Source: Caldilineaceae bacterium
GTDB lineage: Bacteria; Chloroflexota; Anaerolineae; Caldilineales; Caldilineaceae
DNA length: 46,262 nt
Assembly (NCBI GenBank): GCA_026645575.1
Contig: JAPKMW010000096.1
Coordinates: 1 to 46,262, forward strand
Direction of reading: 5' to 3'
Shown here in pieces: positions 32,451 through 41,211 of the stretch. The translations under genes were made by a program, and so were the position numbers. Below the pieces are notes generated by a model. That model saw nothing but the letters and a program-made list of their open reading frames with translations, was not told the DNA's origin and made no database searches. Numbering within the stretch: position 1 is the stretch's first letter; the number at the start of each line of letters is the position of its first letter.

Positions 32451-34649
32451 ATGGCAAAGTCAAAATCCAAGCTGTCCAGACGTACCATGTTGCAAGGGAT
32501 GGGGGCTTCGGCTGGGGCACTCGGTCTGAACTTACCGGGAGCGCACCTTGGCGCCGGCAAACAGGAACCAACCGCTCAGGAGAGTAAGGCGATGGCGCAA
32601 ACTGACCCACAAGATCCGACTGGGGCGAGTGCCGTCGCGAACGTGGCCGAAGGTGAATTGCTCACCACCAATCAAGGGGTACGTGTCAACGACAATCAAA
32701 ACACCTTGAAAGCTGGGGAACGTGGCCCCAGCTTGCTGGAAGATTTCCACTTCCGCGAAAAGATGACCCAGTTCGACCACGAACGTATCCCCGAACGGGT
32801 GGTTCATGCCCGTGGCTCCGGCGCCCACGGCGTCTTTCAGGTTTATGATGATTCGTTGTCCCAATATACAACCGCACGCGTGCTGACCGATCCTTCGCTC
32901 CAGACGCCAGTCTTTGTGCGCTTTTCCACCGTCAACGGTTCGCGCGGCTCCACCGACCTGGCGCGCGATGCCCGTGGCTTTGCCACCAAGTTCTACACCG
33001 CCGAAGGCAATTGGGATCTGGTAGGCAACAACATCCCGGTCTTCTTTATTCAAGATGCCATTAAGTTTCCTGATCTGGTGCATTCCTTCAAACCGGAGCC
33101 GCACGATGAGATCCCCCAAGCTTCGACCGCCCATGATAACTTCTGGGACTTTATCTCGCTGACGCCGGAATCGATGCACATGATCATGTGGACGATGTCG
33201 GACCGTGCCATTCCCCGTAGCTACCGCATGATGCAGGGCTTTGGCGTTCATACCTTCCGTCTTGTCAACGCCGAGGGGCAGTCCACCTTTGTTAAGTTTC
33301 ACTGGACGCCGGTGCTGGGTGTGCATTCGGTGGTCTGGGATGAAGCACAGAAGATCAGCGGCAAAGACCCCGATTTCCACCGTCGCGATCTCTGGAATGC
33401 GATTGAAGCCGGCGCCTTCCCGGAATATGAGTTGGGTGTGCAACTGGTGGCGGAAGCGGATGAGATGAGCTTTGACTTTGACCTGCTCGACGCCACCAAG
33501 ATCATCCCCGAAGATTTGGTGCCGGTGCAGCCGGTGGGCAAGCTGACGCTCAACCGCAATCCCGCCAACTTCTTTGTGGAGACCGAACAGGTCGCCTTTC
33601 ACACGGCCCACATCGTACCTGGCATTGATTTCAGCAATGACCCGCTCTTACAGGGGCGCAACTTCTCCTATCTGGATACCCAGTTGAATCGCTTTAGCGG
33701 CCCCAACTTTCATCAGATTCCGATCAACCAGGCCAAGGCGCCGGTTAACAACTATCAACAAGATGGCTTTATGCGCTATGCCAACCGCCCCGGCAAGGTC
33801 AACTACGAACCCAACTCGCTGGGGGGCAATGCCCGTGAGGCCACGGCGGCGGAAGGGGGCTTTGTCAGCTACCCCGCCCCTACGCAAGGCACCAAGGTGC
33901 GGGCGCGCAGTGAAAGCTTTAACGACCACTTCACCCAAGCGACCCTCTTCTATAACAGCATGTCGGAGCCAGAAAAGCAGCACATTACCCAGGCGCTACA
34001 ATTTGAACTGGGCAAAGTGATGACGCCGGCCGTGCGCCAGCGTATGGTCGATCTGTTGGCGAATGTGGATGCCACCCTGGCGGAAAACGTGGGCAACTAT
34101 CTGGGCCTCACGCCCAAGGCTGGTCAGCCCAATGCCAACGCCGGCGCTGCCAGCGGTTTGAGCCAGTTGGAATATATTCCCGGTACACCGGCCACGCGCA
34201 AAGTGGCGATTCTCGCCGCCGATGGCGTCAATGGCGCCGAAGTGACGCAGATGCAGGACGCCTTACAGGGGGCCGGCGTAATGGTAGAAGTGGTGGCGCC
34301 ACACCTCGGTGCGATTCAAAGCGCCAATGGCGACCCCGTACCGGTCAATCAAAGTTTGCTGACCACTGCTTCCGTGCTGTATGATGCTGTCTATGTGCCG
34401 GGCGGCGCCGACAGCGTCAACACGTTGCAGGGGAACGGCGACGCGCTCCACTTTATCCAGGAAGCTTTCAAACACTACAAACCCGTTGCCGCCAGCAGCG
34501 AAGGCGCCGATTTCTTCCAGGCTGCCGGCATTGCCGCCGAACCGGGCGTCGTCACTGGGGAAAATGGCAACCTTGCCAACACCTTCCTTGAAGCCATCGG
34601 TCAACATCGCTTCTGGGATCGCCAAGTAGCAGCACAGATGCCGGGCTAG
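32451..34649 (+). CDS. katE: Large-subunit (HPII-type) catalase with Tat-like signal
   Basis: A 732-residue monofunctional haem catalase decomposing hydrogen peroxide. The core has distal H119 in RVVHARGSGAHG, the Asn pair in VGNNIPVFF (about 193-194) and proximal haem ligand Y407 in RNFSYLDTQLNRF. From about 585 a flavodoxin/DJ-1-like C-terminal domain (RKVAILAADGVNG) marks the large HPII type. Unusually, the N-terminus reads LSRRTMLQGMGASAGALGL, a twin-arginine (Tat) signal pattern, suggesting export of the folded, haem-loaded enzyme. GAAGGAAG precedes the ATG, with a TATAAA-like -10 box about 30 bp upstream. Neighbouring genes are also stress-related. Confidence 0.95.
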   Translation: MAKSKSKLSRRTMLQGMGASAGALGLNLPGAHLGAGKQEPTAQESKAMAQTDPQDPTGASAVANVAEGELLTTNQGVRVNDNQNTLKAGERGPSLLEDFHFREKMTQFDHERIPERVVHARGSGAHGVFQVYDDSLSQYTTARVLTDPSLQTPVFVRFSTVNGSRGSTDLARDARGFATKFYTAEGNWDLVGNNIPVFFIQDAIKFPDLVHSFKPEPHDEIPQASTAHDNFWDFISLTPESMHMIMWTMSDRAIPRSYRMMQGFGVHTFRLVNAEGQSTFVKFHWTPVLGVHSVVWDEAQKISGKDPDFHRRDLWNAIEAGAFPEYELGVQLVAEADEMSFDFDLLDATKIIPEDLVPVQPVGKLTLNRNPANFFVETEQVAFHTAHIVPGIDFSNDPLLQGRNFSYLDTQLNRFSGPNFHQIPINQAKAPVNNYQQDGFMRYANRPGKVNYEPNSLGGNAREATAAEGGFVSYPAPTQGTKVRARSESFNDHFTQATLFYNSMSEPEKQHITQALQFELGKVMTPAVRQRMVDLLANVDATLAENVGNYLGLTPKAGQPNANAGAASGLSQLEYIPGTPATRKVAILAADGVNGAEVTQMQDALQGAGVMVEVVAPHLGAIQSANGDPVPVNQSLLTTASVLYDAVYVPGGADSVNTLQGNGDALHFIQEAFKHYKPVAASSEGADFFQAAGIAAEPGVVTGENGNLANTFLEAIGQHRFWDRQVAAQMPG

Positions 34650-34668
34650 GGGGTTCATAACAAGGATG

Positions 34669-34704
34669 AAGAAAGCTGGCTTTTTGACAAAAGCCAGCTT
34701 TCTT
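34669..34704. terminator. Bidirectional intrinsic terminator after the catalase
   Basis: Perfect 16-bp arms (34669-34684 and 34689-34704) with a 4-nt loop; T-rich ends are present on both strands. It follows the catalase stop by 20 bp. Confidence 0.88.
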
Positions 34705-34889
34705 ATTGTATCCAACGCCTGTACAGAGAACTATTTATGTTGGGGCGCACTTGCCCTAGAATGATTTACAGGAAGAAAGTACTCCCGCTTTTCCCGCTAT
34801 CCTGACCAAGCGCATTGCCAAGTGACTTTGTACCCGTCCATTGGTCTGGATGAACGTTATACAACCCATTGCCATCAAAGGAGATCACT

Positions 34890-35171
34890 ATGTCACTACT
34901 TGGTTTTCTGGTACTCTTGATCATCGCTGCCATTTGTGGCGCTATCGGCCAAGCGTTGGCCGGCTTTTCGACTGGCGGCTTTCTCATTTCAATTGTGCTA
35001 GGCTTTATCGGCGCCTTCCTCGGCGTCTGGCTGGCGCAACAATTTGGGTTGCCCGAACTCTTTGTGATCAACATTGATGGTCAACCCTTCCCGATTGTCT
35101 GGTCCATTGTGGGCGCCGCCATTCTGGCGCTTCTGGCCGGTCTATTGAGCCGTCCCCGCGCCGTCTATTGA
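34890..35171 (+). CDS. GlsB/YeaQ/YmgE-family stress membrane protein
   Basis: A 93-residue small membrane protein with three hydrophobic segments (about 3-24, 30-50 and 70-88) and the glycine-rich pattern LIIAAICGAIGQAL, GGFLISIVLGFIGAFLG typical of the GlsB/YeaQ/YmgE (transglycosylase-associated) family. The family is linked to general stress, but the biochemical role is unknown. AAAGGAG supports the ATG at 34890. It is followed after 26 bp by a LURP-one-like gene, probably in one operon. Confidence 0.9.
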   Translation: MSLLGFLVLLIIAAICGAIGQALAGFSTGGFLISIVLGFIGAFLGVWLAQQFGLPELFVINIDGQPFPIVWSIVGAAILALLAGLLSRPRAVY

Positions 35172-35197
35172 GTCAAGGAACGAGGAGGGTACACACT

Positions 35198-35704
35198 GTG
35201 CGCTATATCCTAAAAGAACGTATCTTCAGTCTGCGCGAAAGCTATTACATCCGTAATGAACAGGGCGATAACTTGCTCGAAGTAACCGGTCGGCTCATCA
35301 GCCTGCGCGATCGGCTCACCTTGCGTGACATGGGCGGCAATGAAGTCGCTAACGTCACCAAACATCTCATCGCCCTGCGTCCAACCTACACCATCGCGCG
35401 CCCCGATCAACCGGACGCCACGGTGAAGAAGGATTTTATCAATATCCTGCGCGAAGGCTTTTCGGTGGATATGGCCGGTGGCCTGCCCGATCTGCGCATT
35501 GAGGGCGACATCTTTGAACATAACTACAGCATCCGCCGCCAGGGTGCGATGGTGGCCCAGGTTGCCAAGAAGTGGATTTCATTGCGAGACAGCTACGTGG
35601 TGGACATTGCTGAGGGGGAAGACGCCGTTTTGCTCCTCGCCTGCGCTATTGTCGTGGATCGCATCACCCACGAAGAGGAAGCCGAAGACCGCGAACCGGT
35701 CTAA
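35198..35704 (+). CDS. LURP-one-related (tubby-like barrel) protein
   Basis: A 168-residue protein with the LURP-one-related fold, a 12-stranded tubby-like beta barrel around a central helix. The repeated pairs IFSLRESYYIRNEQG, LISLRDRLTLRDMGG, LIALRPTYTI and WISLRDSYVVDI trace successive strand turns. Bacterial and plant members are associated with stress or defence, and some bind phospholipid or nucleotide-like ligands, but no enzymatic activity is established. The start is a GTG at 35198 with a strong GAGGAGGG ribosome-binding site 8 nt away; a TTG at 35168 overlapping the previous gene is less likely. Confidence 0.85.
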   Translation: MRYILKERIFSLRESYYIRNEQGDNLLEVTGRLISLRDRLTLRDMGGNEVANVTKHLIALRPTYTIARPDQPDATVKKDFINILREGFSVDMAGGLPDLRIEGDIFEHNYSIRRQGAMVAQVAKKWISLRDSYVVDIAEGEDAVLLLACAIVVDRITHEEEAEDREPV

Positions 35705-35765
35705 TGCACGACCTTTGGTGCGTATCGTCTCCAGCATGATAATCATCTGTAACAGAGAAGGAAAG

Positions 35766-35833
35766 GGTGATTGGTAATTCGGTGATTGCTCGGGCCTCCT
35801 GTGGACACACAATCACTGAATCACCCAATCACC
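35766..35833. repeat. Heptad inverted repeat between convergent genes
   Basis: The left arm starts with heptads ggtgatt (35766-35772) and ggtaatt (35773-35779); the right arm consists of aatcact, gaatcac, ccaatca (35811-35831). The arms pair around a GC-rich loop. It lies between the LURP-one-like gene and the convergent membrane protein gene. Confidence 0.85.
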
Positions 35834-35837
35834 TCTC

Positions 35838-36584
35838 CTACGTCATACGCTTTAGCAATTGTGTCGTCGCTGCGGTGGTGATGCCATAGGCCAGATGCAG
35901 CGCCAGCCGATTGACATGGGTCGAGGGTGGCGCTGCGCTGGGGCCATCTTGCAGACCCAAGAGCGGCACCGCCAGTTCATCACCCAGCAACCACAGCCCT
36001 GTGCCAAAGAGGGCGCCGCTCATGAGTACATTGTCACCCAAGGCCGGTTGCATGACGCCATAGACGCCCCCCTGCAAAACGCCATAACTCCAGTGAACCA
36101 GATTGCTCAGTTCCGCTTTTGTCTTCTTGTCGGGATCATGCGCTTCGACAGCATGATACATCATCCGGCCCAGCGCGGCAGTTGACGATTCATCCGGCCG
36201 GTGGTGTTGGCCGACGAGGGAGATTGAGTCGTCTTCTCCTTGCGTGCCGCCCTGTCCACCACGGGTATTGCCATTCGCCCCTTGCCCATTCTCATCCGGC
36301 ATGATCTGTGGGCTGATATAGACCCGGAAGAGATCCATCGCCAGTACGCCGACCGCACCACCCACCAGGCCGATGGTAAAATCTTGCCAGTAGCTACGCG
36401 CTTCATACCCGCGCGCTTCATACCTGGTTGTTTGATGCCCAGCCTGTTGATAGCTGGCGGGTTGGTAGCTAGTTGGTCTGTCACCAACCGATTCATCCGT
36501 CGATTGTCGATATCCCGCATATTGCGGTTGATTCTGAGCCTGATACCGGGCTTGCTCCATTGGTCGGGTAGTCGCTTGCACCAT
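35838..36584 (-). CDS. Putative membrane protein, DUF1440/YagU-like
   Basis: A 248-residue protein of unknown function. Residues 1-65 are a hydrophilic Gln/Tyr/Arg-rich region with imperfect repeats (SYQPASYQQAGHQ, ARGYEARSYW). A hydrophobic helix follows (FTIGLVGGAVGVLAMDLF), then a Gly/Asn/Gln-rich loop and two or three further hydrophobic segments (about 150-245). The GLVGG..GVLAMD pattern and overall size resemble the DUF1440/YagU group, which in E. coli is linked to acid resistance; the match is from memory and only moderate. AAGGAG supports the ATG at 36584. It is convergent with the LURP-one-like gene. Confidence 0.55.
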   Translation of the reverse strand: MVQATTRPMEQARYQAQNQPQYAGYRQSTDESVGDRPTSYQPASYQQAGHQTTRYEARGYEARSYWQDFTIGLVGGAVGVLAMDLFRVYISPQIMPDENGQGANGNTRGGQGGTQGEDDSISLVGQHHRPDESSTAALGRMMYHAVEAHDPDKKTKAELSNLVHWSYGVLQGGVYGVMQPALGDNVLMSGALFGTGLWLLGDELAVPLLGLQDGPSAAPPSTHVNRLALHLAYGITTAATTQLLKRMT

Positions 36585-36683
36585 TTCTATTTTCTCCTTC
36601 CGCTTCCTGTCTTTCCTGTGTTCCTGCCTCTACTGTGGCGCCACTGGCGATTTTTAGAGGCAGAGACTTGTGTAACAACTTCG

Positions 36684-36710
36684 ACTCACCTTACTCACCT
36701 TACTCACCGC
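36684..36710. repeat. 9-bp tandem repeat upstream of the TPP enzyme
   Basis: actcacctt occurs twice exactly (36684-36701), followed by the near copy actcaccgc (36702-36710). It lies in the 286-bp region between divergent genes; the downstream part (36720-36860) is AT-rich and presumably holds the promoters. Confidence 0.8.
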
Positions 36711-36870
36711 CACCGCGCCTGAACATATATCCACGTATAGAACAAAGTTTACAACAGATATAAAACGTGACCAGGCCATATCCTTTTTCTGTATCGCAAT
36801 CTAGCTCAGTATCGGTGATTTTTGTGCATAATAAATATTGTTACGCGAATAAGAAGCAAAAGAGGAAAGC

Positions 36871-38625
36871 ATGGCAAAAACAACAGCCGATATTTTGATC
36901 GAAACGCTTCACGGTTGGGGCGTTGACACCATCTTTGGCCTCCCCGGCGATGGCATCAACGGCATTATGGAGTCGTTGCGCACCCATCAAGAGCAGATCC
37001 GCTTTATCCAGGTGCGTCATGAAGAATCTGCCGCCTTTATGGCCTGCGCCTATGCCAAATACACTGGCAAGTTGGGCGTCTGCCTGGCAACTTCCGGCCC
37101 CGGCGGCATTCACCTGCTCAACGGCCTCTACGACGCTAAGCTCGATGGGGCGCCGGTGCTGGCGATTACCGGCCTTTCCTACCATGATCTCATCAACACC
37201 TTGACCCAGCAGGATGTGGAGTTGGACAAGTTGTTTACCGATGTCGCCGTCTATAATAACCGCGTGATGGGGCCGGCGCATGTCAAAAATGTGACCGACC
37301 TCGCTTGTCGCAGCGCCATGCAACACCGGGGCGTCGCCCACATTACCATCCCCTCGGATGTACAAGATCTGACGCTGAACGAGGACAAGCGCTCCAAACG
37401 CAATGTTCGTGGTCACACGGCCAGCATCTTTGCCCGCAGCGCCGGTCTACCCGACGAAGGGGATCTCCATCGCGCCGCCGACTTGCTCAACAACGGCAAA
37501 AAGGTGGCGATGCTGGTCGGCGCCGGCGCGCTAGGGGCGACCGCCGAATTGGAACAGGTCGCTGATCTGCTGGGCGCACCCATTATCAAAGCCCTCTTGG
37601 GCAAGGCCACCGTTCCTGATGACAGCCCTTATACAACCGGCGGCATTGGCCTGCTGGGCACCAGACCTTCGGAAGAGGCGCTGGAAGGCTGCGATACGCT
37701 CTTCCTGGTCGGCACCTCTTTTCCCTATATTGAGTTCTACCCCAAGCCGGATCAGGCCCGCGCCGTGCAGATCGACATCGATGCCAAACGCATTGGTCTG
37801 CGCTATCCGGCCGAGGTGGGCCTAGTCGGAGATGCGCGCCAGACCTTGCTCCACCTGATGCCCTTGTTGCAGCGCAAAAAGGATCGCCGCTTTCTGGAAA
37901 AGGCGCAAGCCGGGATGCAAGAGTGGCGCCAGTTGATGGAGGAACGCGGCACCCGTACCGACATACCGATGAAGCCGCAAGTCGTCGCCTGGGAACTGGG
38001 CAAACGACTGCGTGAAAATGCTATTGTTTCCTGTGACAGCGGCACCAACACCATTTGGTGGGCGCGTCATGTGCCGGTAAAGCGCGGGCAGATGCACTCG
38101 GTGTCGGGCAATCTTTCATCGATGGCCTGTGGCCTGCCCTATGCCATTGCCGCCCAACTCGCCTACCCCGACCGCCAGTGTGTGGCCTTTGTCGGTGATG
38201 GCGGCTTTTCCATGTTGATGGGCGAATTTGTTACGGCGGTGAAATATAAGCTGCCGATCAAGGTGGTGATCATCAAAAACAACACCTTGGGGCAGATCAA
38301 GTGGGAGCAGATGGTCTTTCTCGGCAACCCCGAATATGGCGTTGAACTAGAAGCGATTGACTTTGCCGCCGTTGCCCGCGCCTGTGGCGGCGCCGGCTTT
38401 ACCATCCATGACCCCGCCACCTGTGGTACAATCCTCGACCAGGCCCTCAACACGCCGGGGCCGGTCGTCATTGAGGCCGTGGTCGATCCCTTCGAGCCGC
38501 CCATGCCGGCCAAGATCAAACCGGATCAAGCGCTCAAGTTTGCCGAGTCCCTTGCACGCGGCGAACCGAATCGCCTGAAGATTGCCGGCACCGTCTTTGA
38601 AAACAGGGTGCGTGAATTGGTCTAA
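36871..38625 (+). CDS. Thiamine-pyrophosphate enzyme, pyruvate oxidase/acetolactate synthase-like
   Basis: A 584-residue TPP-dependent enzyme with the three-domain layout of the pyruvate oxidase family. The N-terminal PYR domain has catalytic E51 in VRHEESAAFMA and GLPGDGINGIMES; the middle domain (about 190-340) is FAD/nucleotide-binding; the C-terminal PP domain carries the TPP-Mg motif GDGGFSM ending in IKNN (about 440-470). The closest functional match is pyruvate:quinone oxidoreductase (PoxB), oxidising pyruvate to acetate and CO2; acetolactate synthase is less likely because no regulatory-subunit gene is adjacent. AGAGGAAAG supports the ATG. Its stress-gene neighbourhood fits a PoxB-like role. 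Confidence 0.88.
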   Translation: MAKTTADILIETLHGWGVDTIFGLPGDGINGIMESLRTHQEQIRFIQVRHEESAAFMACAYAKYTGKLGVCLATSGPGGIHLLNGLYDAKLDGAPVLAITGLSYHDLINTLTQQDVELDKLFTDVAVYNNRVMGPAHVKNVTDLACRSAMQHRGVAHITIPSDVQDLTLNEDKRSKRNVRGHTASIFARSAGLPDEGDLHRAADLLNNGKKVAMLVGAGALGATAELEQVADLLGAPIIKALLGKATVPDDSPYTTGGIGLLGTRPSEEALEGCDTLFLVGTSFPYIEFYPKPDQARAVQIDIDAKRIGLRYPAEVGLVGDARQTLLHLMPLLQRKKDRRFLEKAQAGMQEWRQLMEERGTRTDIPMKPQVVAWELGKRLRENAIVSCDSGTNTIWWARHVPVKRGQMHSVSGNLSSMACGLPYAIAAQLAYPDRQCVAFVGDGGFSMLMGEFVTAVKYKLPIKVVIIKNNTLGQIKWEQMVFLGNPEYGVELEAIDFAAVARACGGAGFTIHDPATCGTILDQALNTPGPVVIEAVVDPFEPPMPAKIKPDQALKFAESLARGEPNRLKIAGTVFENRVRELV

Positions 38626-38648
38626 GCAAGGAGCAACCACAAGAAGCT

Positions 38649-38695
38649 ATCCGAAAATTCGGTTGTAGCCCAGCGGGAACAGAGAATTTTCGGAT
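38649..38695. repeat. 12-bp inverted repeat after the TPP enzyme
   Basis: Arms 38649-38660 (ATCCGAAAATTC) and 38684-38695 (GAATTTTCGGAT) are exact complements around a 23-nt loop. It separates the TPP enzyme from the methyltransferase gene. Confidence 0.85.
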
Positions 38696-38716
38696 GAACA
38701 CTAAGGAGAGAACGCC

Positions 38717-39382
38717 GTGTTAAGTCATGCACAGGCGCGAACAGTCTATGATCAGTTAGGGGCCAAACAGGATGCCGGCGCCTATTACGAAGATCCGCCA
38801 TTAGCGAACTTGCTACACCATGGGCGCTGGGAGGCGGTGAACAACGTGTTGGAATTTGGCTGCGGCACCGGCAGCTTTGCCCAGAAATTACTCGGCCACC
38901 ATCTGCCAGCCAATGCCCATTACCTGGGGATGGATCAAAGTCGAACAATGGTGCAACTGGCGGCCAGCCGCCTGGCGGACTTCGGGTCACGGGCGACCGT
39001 GCTGCTGTCCGGCGGTCCCGTCAAGCTATTAGCAGCGGATCACACGCTCGATTGTGTGGTCAGCAACTATGTGTTGGATCTACTCGCCGTGGCGGATATT
39101 CAAAGCTTTCTAACCGAAGCACACCGGGTGTTACGTCCTGAAGGATCGCTCTGTTTGGCGGGCTTAACCCACGGTAATACACCGCTCTCCCGCCTTGTGA
39201 TGGCCGGCTGGCAACTCCGCTACCAGCTTTACCCAGCCAGCGTCGGCGGTTGTCGTCCCATGCGGTTGACCCCGTTACTGGATCGCCATTTATGGCGACT
39301 ACGTTACCGTACGGTTGTAACGGTGCGGGGGCTGGCCTCGGAAGTGTTGATTGCCACCGCCCAGCCCGTGCGCCGTGAGTAA
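38717..39382 (+). CDS. Class I SAM-dependent methyltransferase
   Basis: A 221-residue methyltransferase. SAM-binding motif I is VLEFGCGTGSFA (44-55), motif II is near LGMDQS (about 70-75), and the post-motif DCVVSNYVLDLL (about 113-124) and HRVLRPEGSLCLAG segment are typical of the UbiE/Methyltransf_11 group. The GTG start at 38717 is preceded by AAGGAGAG at 6-nt spacing. The substrate is unknown; small metabolites or lipids are more likely than nucleic acid. It is followed 21 bp later by the SIMPL gene, possibly co-transcribed. Confidence 0.88.
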   Translation: MLSHAQARTVYDQLGAKQDAGAYYEDPPLANLLHHGRWEAVNNVLEFGCGTGSFAQKLLGHHLPANAHYLGMDQSRTMVQLAASRLADFGSRATVLLSGGPVKLLAADHTLDCVVSNYVLDLLAVADIQSFLTEAHRVLRPEGSLCLAGLTHGNTPLSRLVMAGWQLRYQLYPASVGGCRPMRLTPLLDRHLWRLRYRTVVTVRGLASEVLIATAQPVRRE

Positions 39383-39403
39383 CTTAACTAAAGGAGATAA
39401 ACG

Positions 39404-40186
39404 ATGCGATTACGACAAAGACCCATGCTCACTGCCGTTGCTGTTCTGCTGACGGCGACCCTCTTGTCCTTTGGCCCGGCGAATGGCGGCACGACCGCCT
39501 ATGCCCAAACGCAAGGCGAGTCCACGGCGACACTGCCACAAGCGATCACCGTCGTGGGCGAAGGCTCCGTGGCAGTCGAGCCGGATATTGCCGTCGCCAA
39601 CATTGGCGTCCAGGTAGCGAATGCCGATGTGCGCGCCGCCAGCGATGAAGCCGAGGAGATCATGAATGCGGTCATCACTGCTATCCAGGAGCAAGGGGTG
39701 GCTGAAGAAGACATCCAAACCTCTGGCTTTAGCATCTTTGCCGAATTTGCACCCGTCAATCCGGCTGCTGAACAGCCCCAAACACCGCTCTACCGGGTGA
39801 GTAACAATGTCAACGTGACCATTCGCGCACTGGATCAGGTGGCGACGATCCTCGATGCCGCCATCGGCGCCGGCGCCAATAACATTTTTGGGGTGAATTT
39901 CAGCGTGGATGACCCTAGCCAGGCTGCTGCCGAAGCGCGTGCCGAAGCGATTGACAACGCCGGACAAAAAGCGCAGGATCTGGCTGAACTGACCGGTCTG
40001 CAACTGGGCAACGTGGTCAGCGTCAGCGAGATTATCGGCAGCCGCGGCGGCTTCTATGCCAGCACTGGTCTGGCTCCTGCCAGCCAAGCTGGTCTCGGCG
40101 GCGGCGGCGGCCCCATTGCCCCCGGCCAGCTCAATGTCAACGTGCAGTTGGAAGTTGTCTACGGCGTAACGCAGGCCGCCGAATAA
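39404..40186 (+). CDS. SIMPL-domain (DUF541) secreted protein
   Basis: A 260-residue exported protein. A signal peptide (about 1-35, ending AYAQ) precedes the SIMPL domain, recognised by the opening ITVVGEGSVAVEPDIAVANIGV, the central LYRVSNNVNVTI strand and the A..A...A..KA..LA segment (AEAIDNAGQKAQDLAEL). A glycine-rich stretch (about 228-236) precedes the final strand LNVNVQLEVVYGV. Family members form periplasmic or surface oligomers and some protect against oxidative stress; the function here is unknown. AAAGGAG supports the ATG. Confidence 0.9.
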   Translation: MRLRQRPMLTAVAVLLTATLLSFGPANGGTTAYAQTQGESTATLPQAITVVGEGSVAVEPDIAVANIGVQVANADVRAASDEAEEIMNAVITAIQEQGVAEEDIQTSGFSIFAEFAPVNPAAEQPQTPLYRVSNNVNVTIRALDQVATILDAAIGAGANNIFGVNFSVDDPSQAAAEARAEAIDNAGQKAQDLAELTGLQLGNVVSVSEIIGSRGGFYASTGLAPASQAGLGGGGGPIAPGQLNVNVQLEVVYGVTQAAE

Positions 40187-40192
40187 GCGATT

Positions 40193-40257
40193 GTGTGCGC
40201 GGCACTGACCAGTGACCGGTTGGATCGACGCACTGTGCTTGGTCAGTGCCACGCACG
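40193..40257. repeat. 18-bp inverted repeat after the SIMPL gene
   Basis: Arms 40193-40210 and 40240-40257 pair with one mismatch. The element separates the SIMPL gene from the osmoprotectant transporter and may terminate upstream transcription. Confidence 0.8.
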
Positions 40258-40276
40258 CTACCACGAACCATAGCTG

Positions 40277-40918
40277 ATGAACGAACTTTTACAGGAAACT
40301 TACCGCTACGCCGTTGAACACCAAGCCGAGTTACAACTGGCCTTGCTGCAACATGTGCGGTTGGTGGCGGTGGCGTTGGGGATCAGTATTCTGCTCTGTG
40401 TACCTGTGGGCATCTGGACGGCTCGGTCACCGGCCGCGGCCAACACGATCATTCATCTGTTTAATGGGCTACGCGTCATTCCTAGTCTAGCGGTGCTCTT
40501 CCTGGCGCTGCCCTACTTTGGTCTTTCCTTCACCTCGGCGGCATTGGCGTTAACGTTACTGGCCTTGCCGCCGGTATTAATCAATACGGATGCGGCCTAT
40601 CGCACCATTGATCAGGCCATTCGCGAAGCCGCCCGTGGCATGGGTATGACGCCCAATCAGATTCTTTGGCGTGTCGAGACCCCCCTGGCGCTGCCGGTCA
40701 TTGTCACGGGGGTGCGCACCGCCACCACCGAGGTGATTGCCAGCGCTACCCTGGCTGCCTTTATCGGCAGTGGCGGTTTGGGGCTGTTTGTGGTGCGCGG
40801 CTTTGCGCTCTATGACATTCCGATTCTATTGGTGGGGGCCATCCCCGTCGCCTTGCTCACCCTTGTGGCCGAACTGCTGCTCGGCGGGTTGCAACGGCGT
40901 TTGGCCCCGCCGCATTGA
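40277..40918 (+). CDS. Osmoprotectant ABC transporter permease 1 (OpuCB/OpuCD type)
   Basis: A 213-residue inner-membrane permease of the glycine betaine/carnitine/choline (OpuC/YehWY) group. About five or six hydrophobic segments are visible. The cytoplasmic coupling loop reads AIREAARGMGMTPNQILW, then VETPLALPVI, characteristic of this subfamily. It sits 293 bp upstream of the binding protein, ATPase and second permease genes, so it may be expressed separately. No clear ribosome-binding site is seen upstream of the ATG. Confidence 0.9.
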   Translation: MNELLQETYRYAVEHQAELQLALLQHVRLVAVALGISILLCVPVGIWTARSPAAANTIIHLFNGLRVIPSLAVLFLALPYFGLSFTSAALALTLLALPPVLINTDAAYRTIDQAIREAARGMGMTPNQILWRVETPLALPVIVTGVRTATTEVIASATLAAFIGSGGLGLFVVRGFALYDIPILLVGAIPVALLTLVAELLLGGLQRRLAPPH

Positions 40919-41211
40919 TACAGAGCCTTGGACTAAAGTTCAGGCTGATAGCCCTAGTCCATTAAAGCAGACTAGGGGAATTGCATCCGTGGCTGCTTTC
41001 AGTCCACTTATGAAGGTTCAGTAAATCAACCGGTAGTCGTAGGGGCACGAGGTTGGCGGGAAGCTTCTCTCTGGTACAACCAATAGATCCGCCCGCCAAC
41101 CTCATGCCCGTACCGTTACCGAAATCAAGTAATAACATTCATAAGTTCAAGGCGGCATCACAGGCATGAAGAACATCTCACGACTACCTAGCTATTCCTA
41201 AGGAGACATTT
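40919..41211. other. Intergenic region with two hairpin elements
   Basis: This 293-bp gap splits the osmoprotectant transporter genes. It holds a perfect 8-bp hairpin (CCCTAGTC at 40952-40959 with GACTAGGG at 40970-40977) and a 21-nt inverted repeat (about 41040-41060 with 41092-41112). No ORF is convincing. The repeats may cause partial termination between permease 1 and the rest. Confidence 0.75.
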
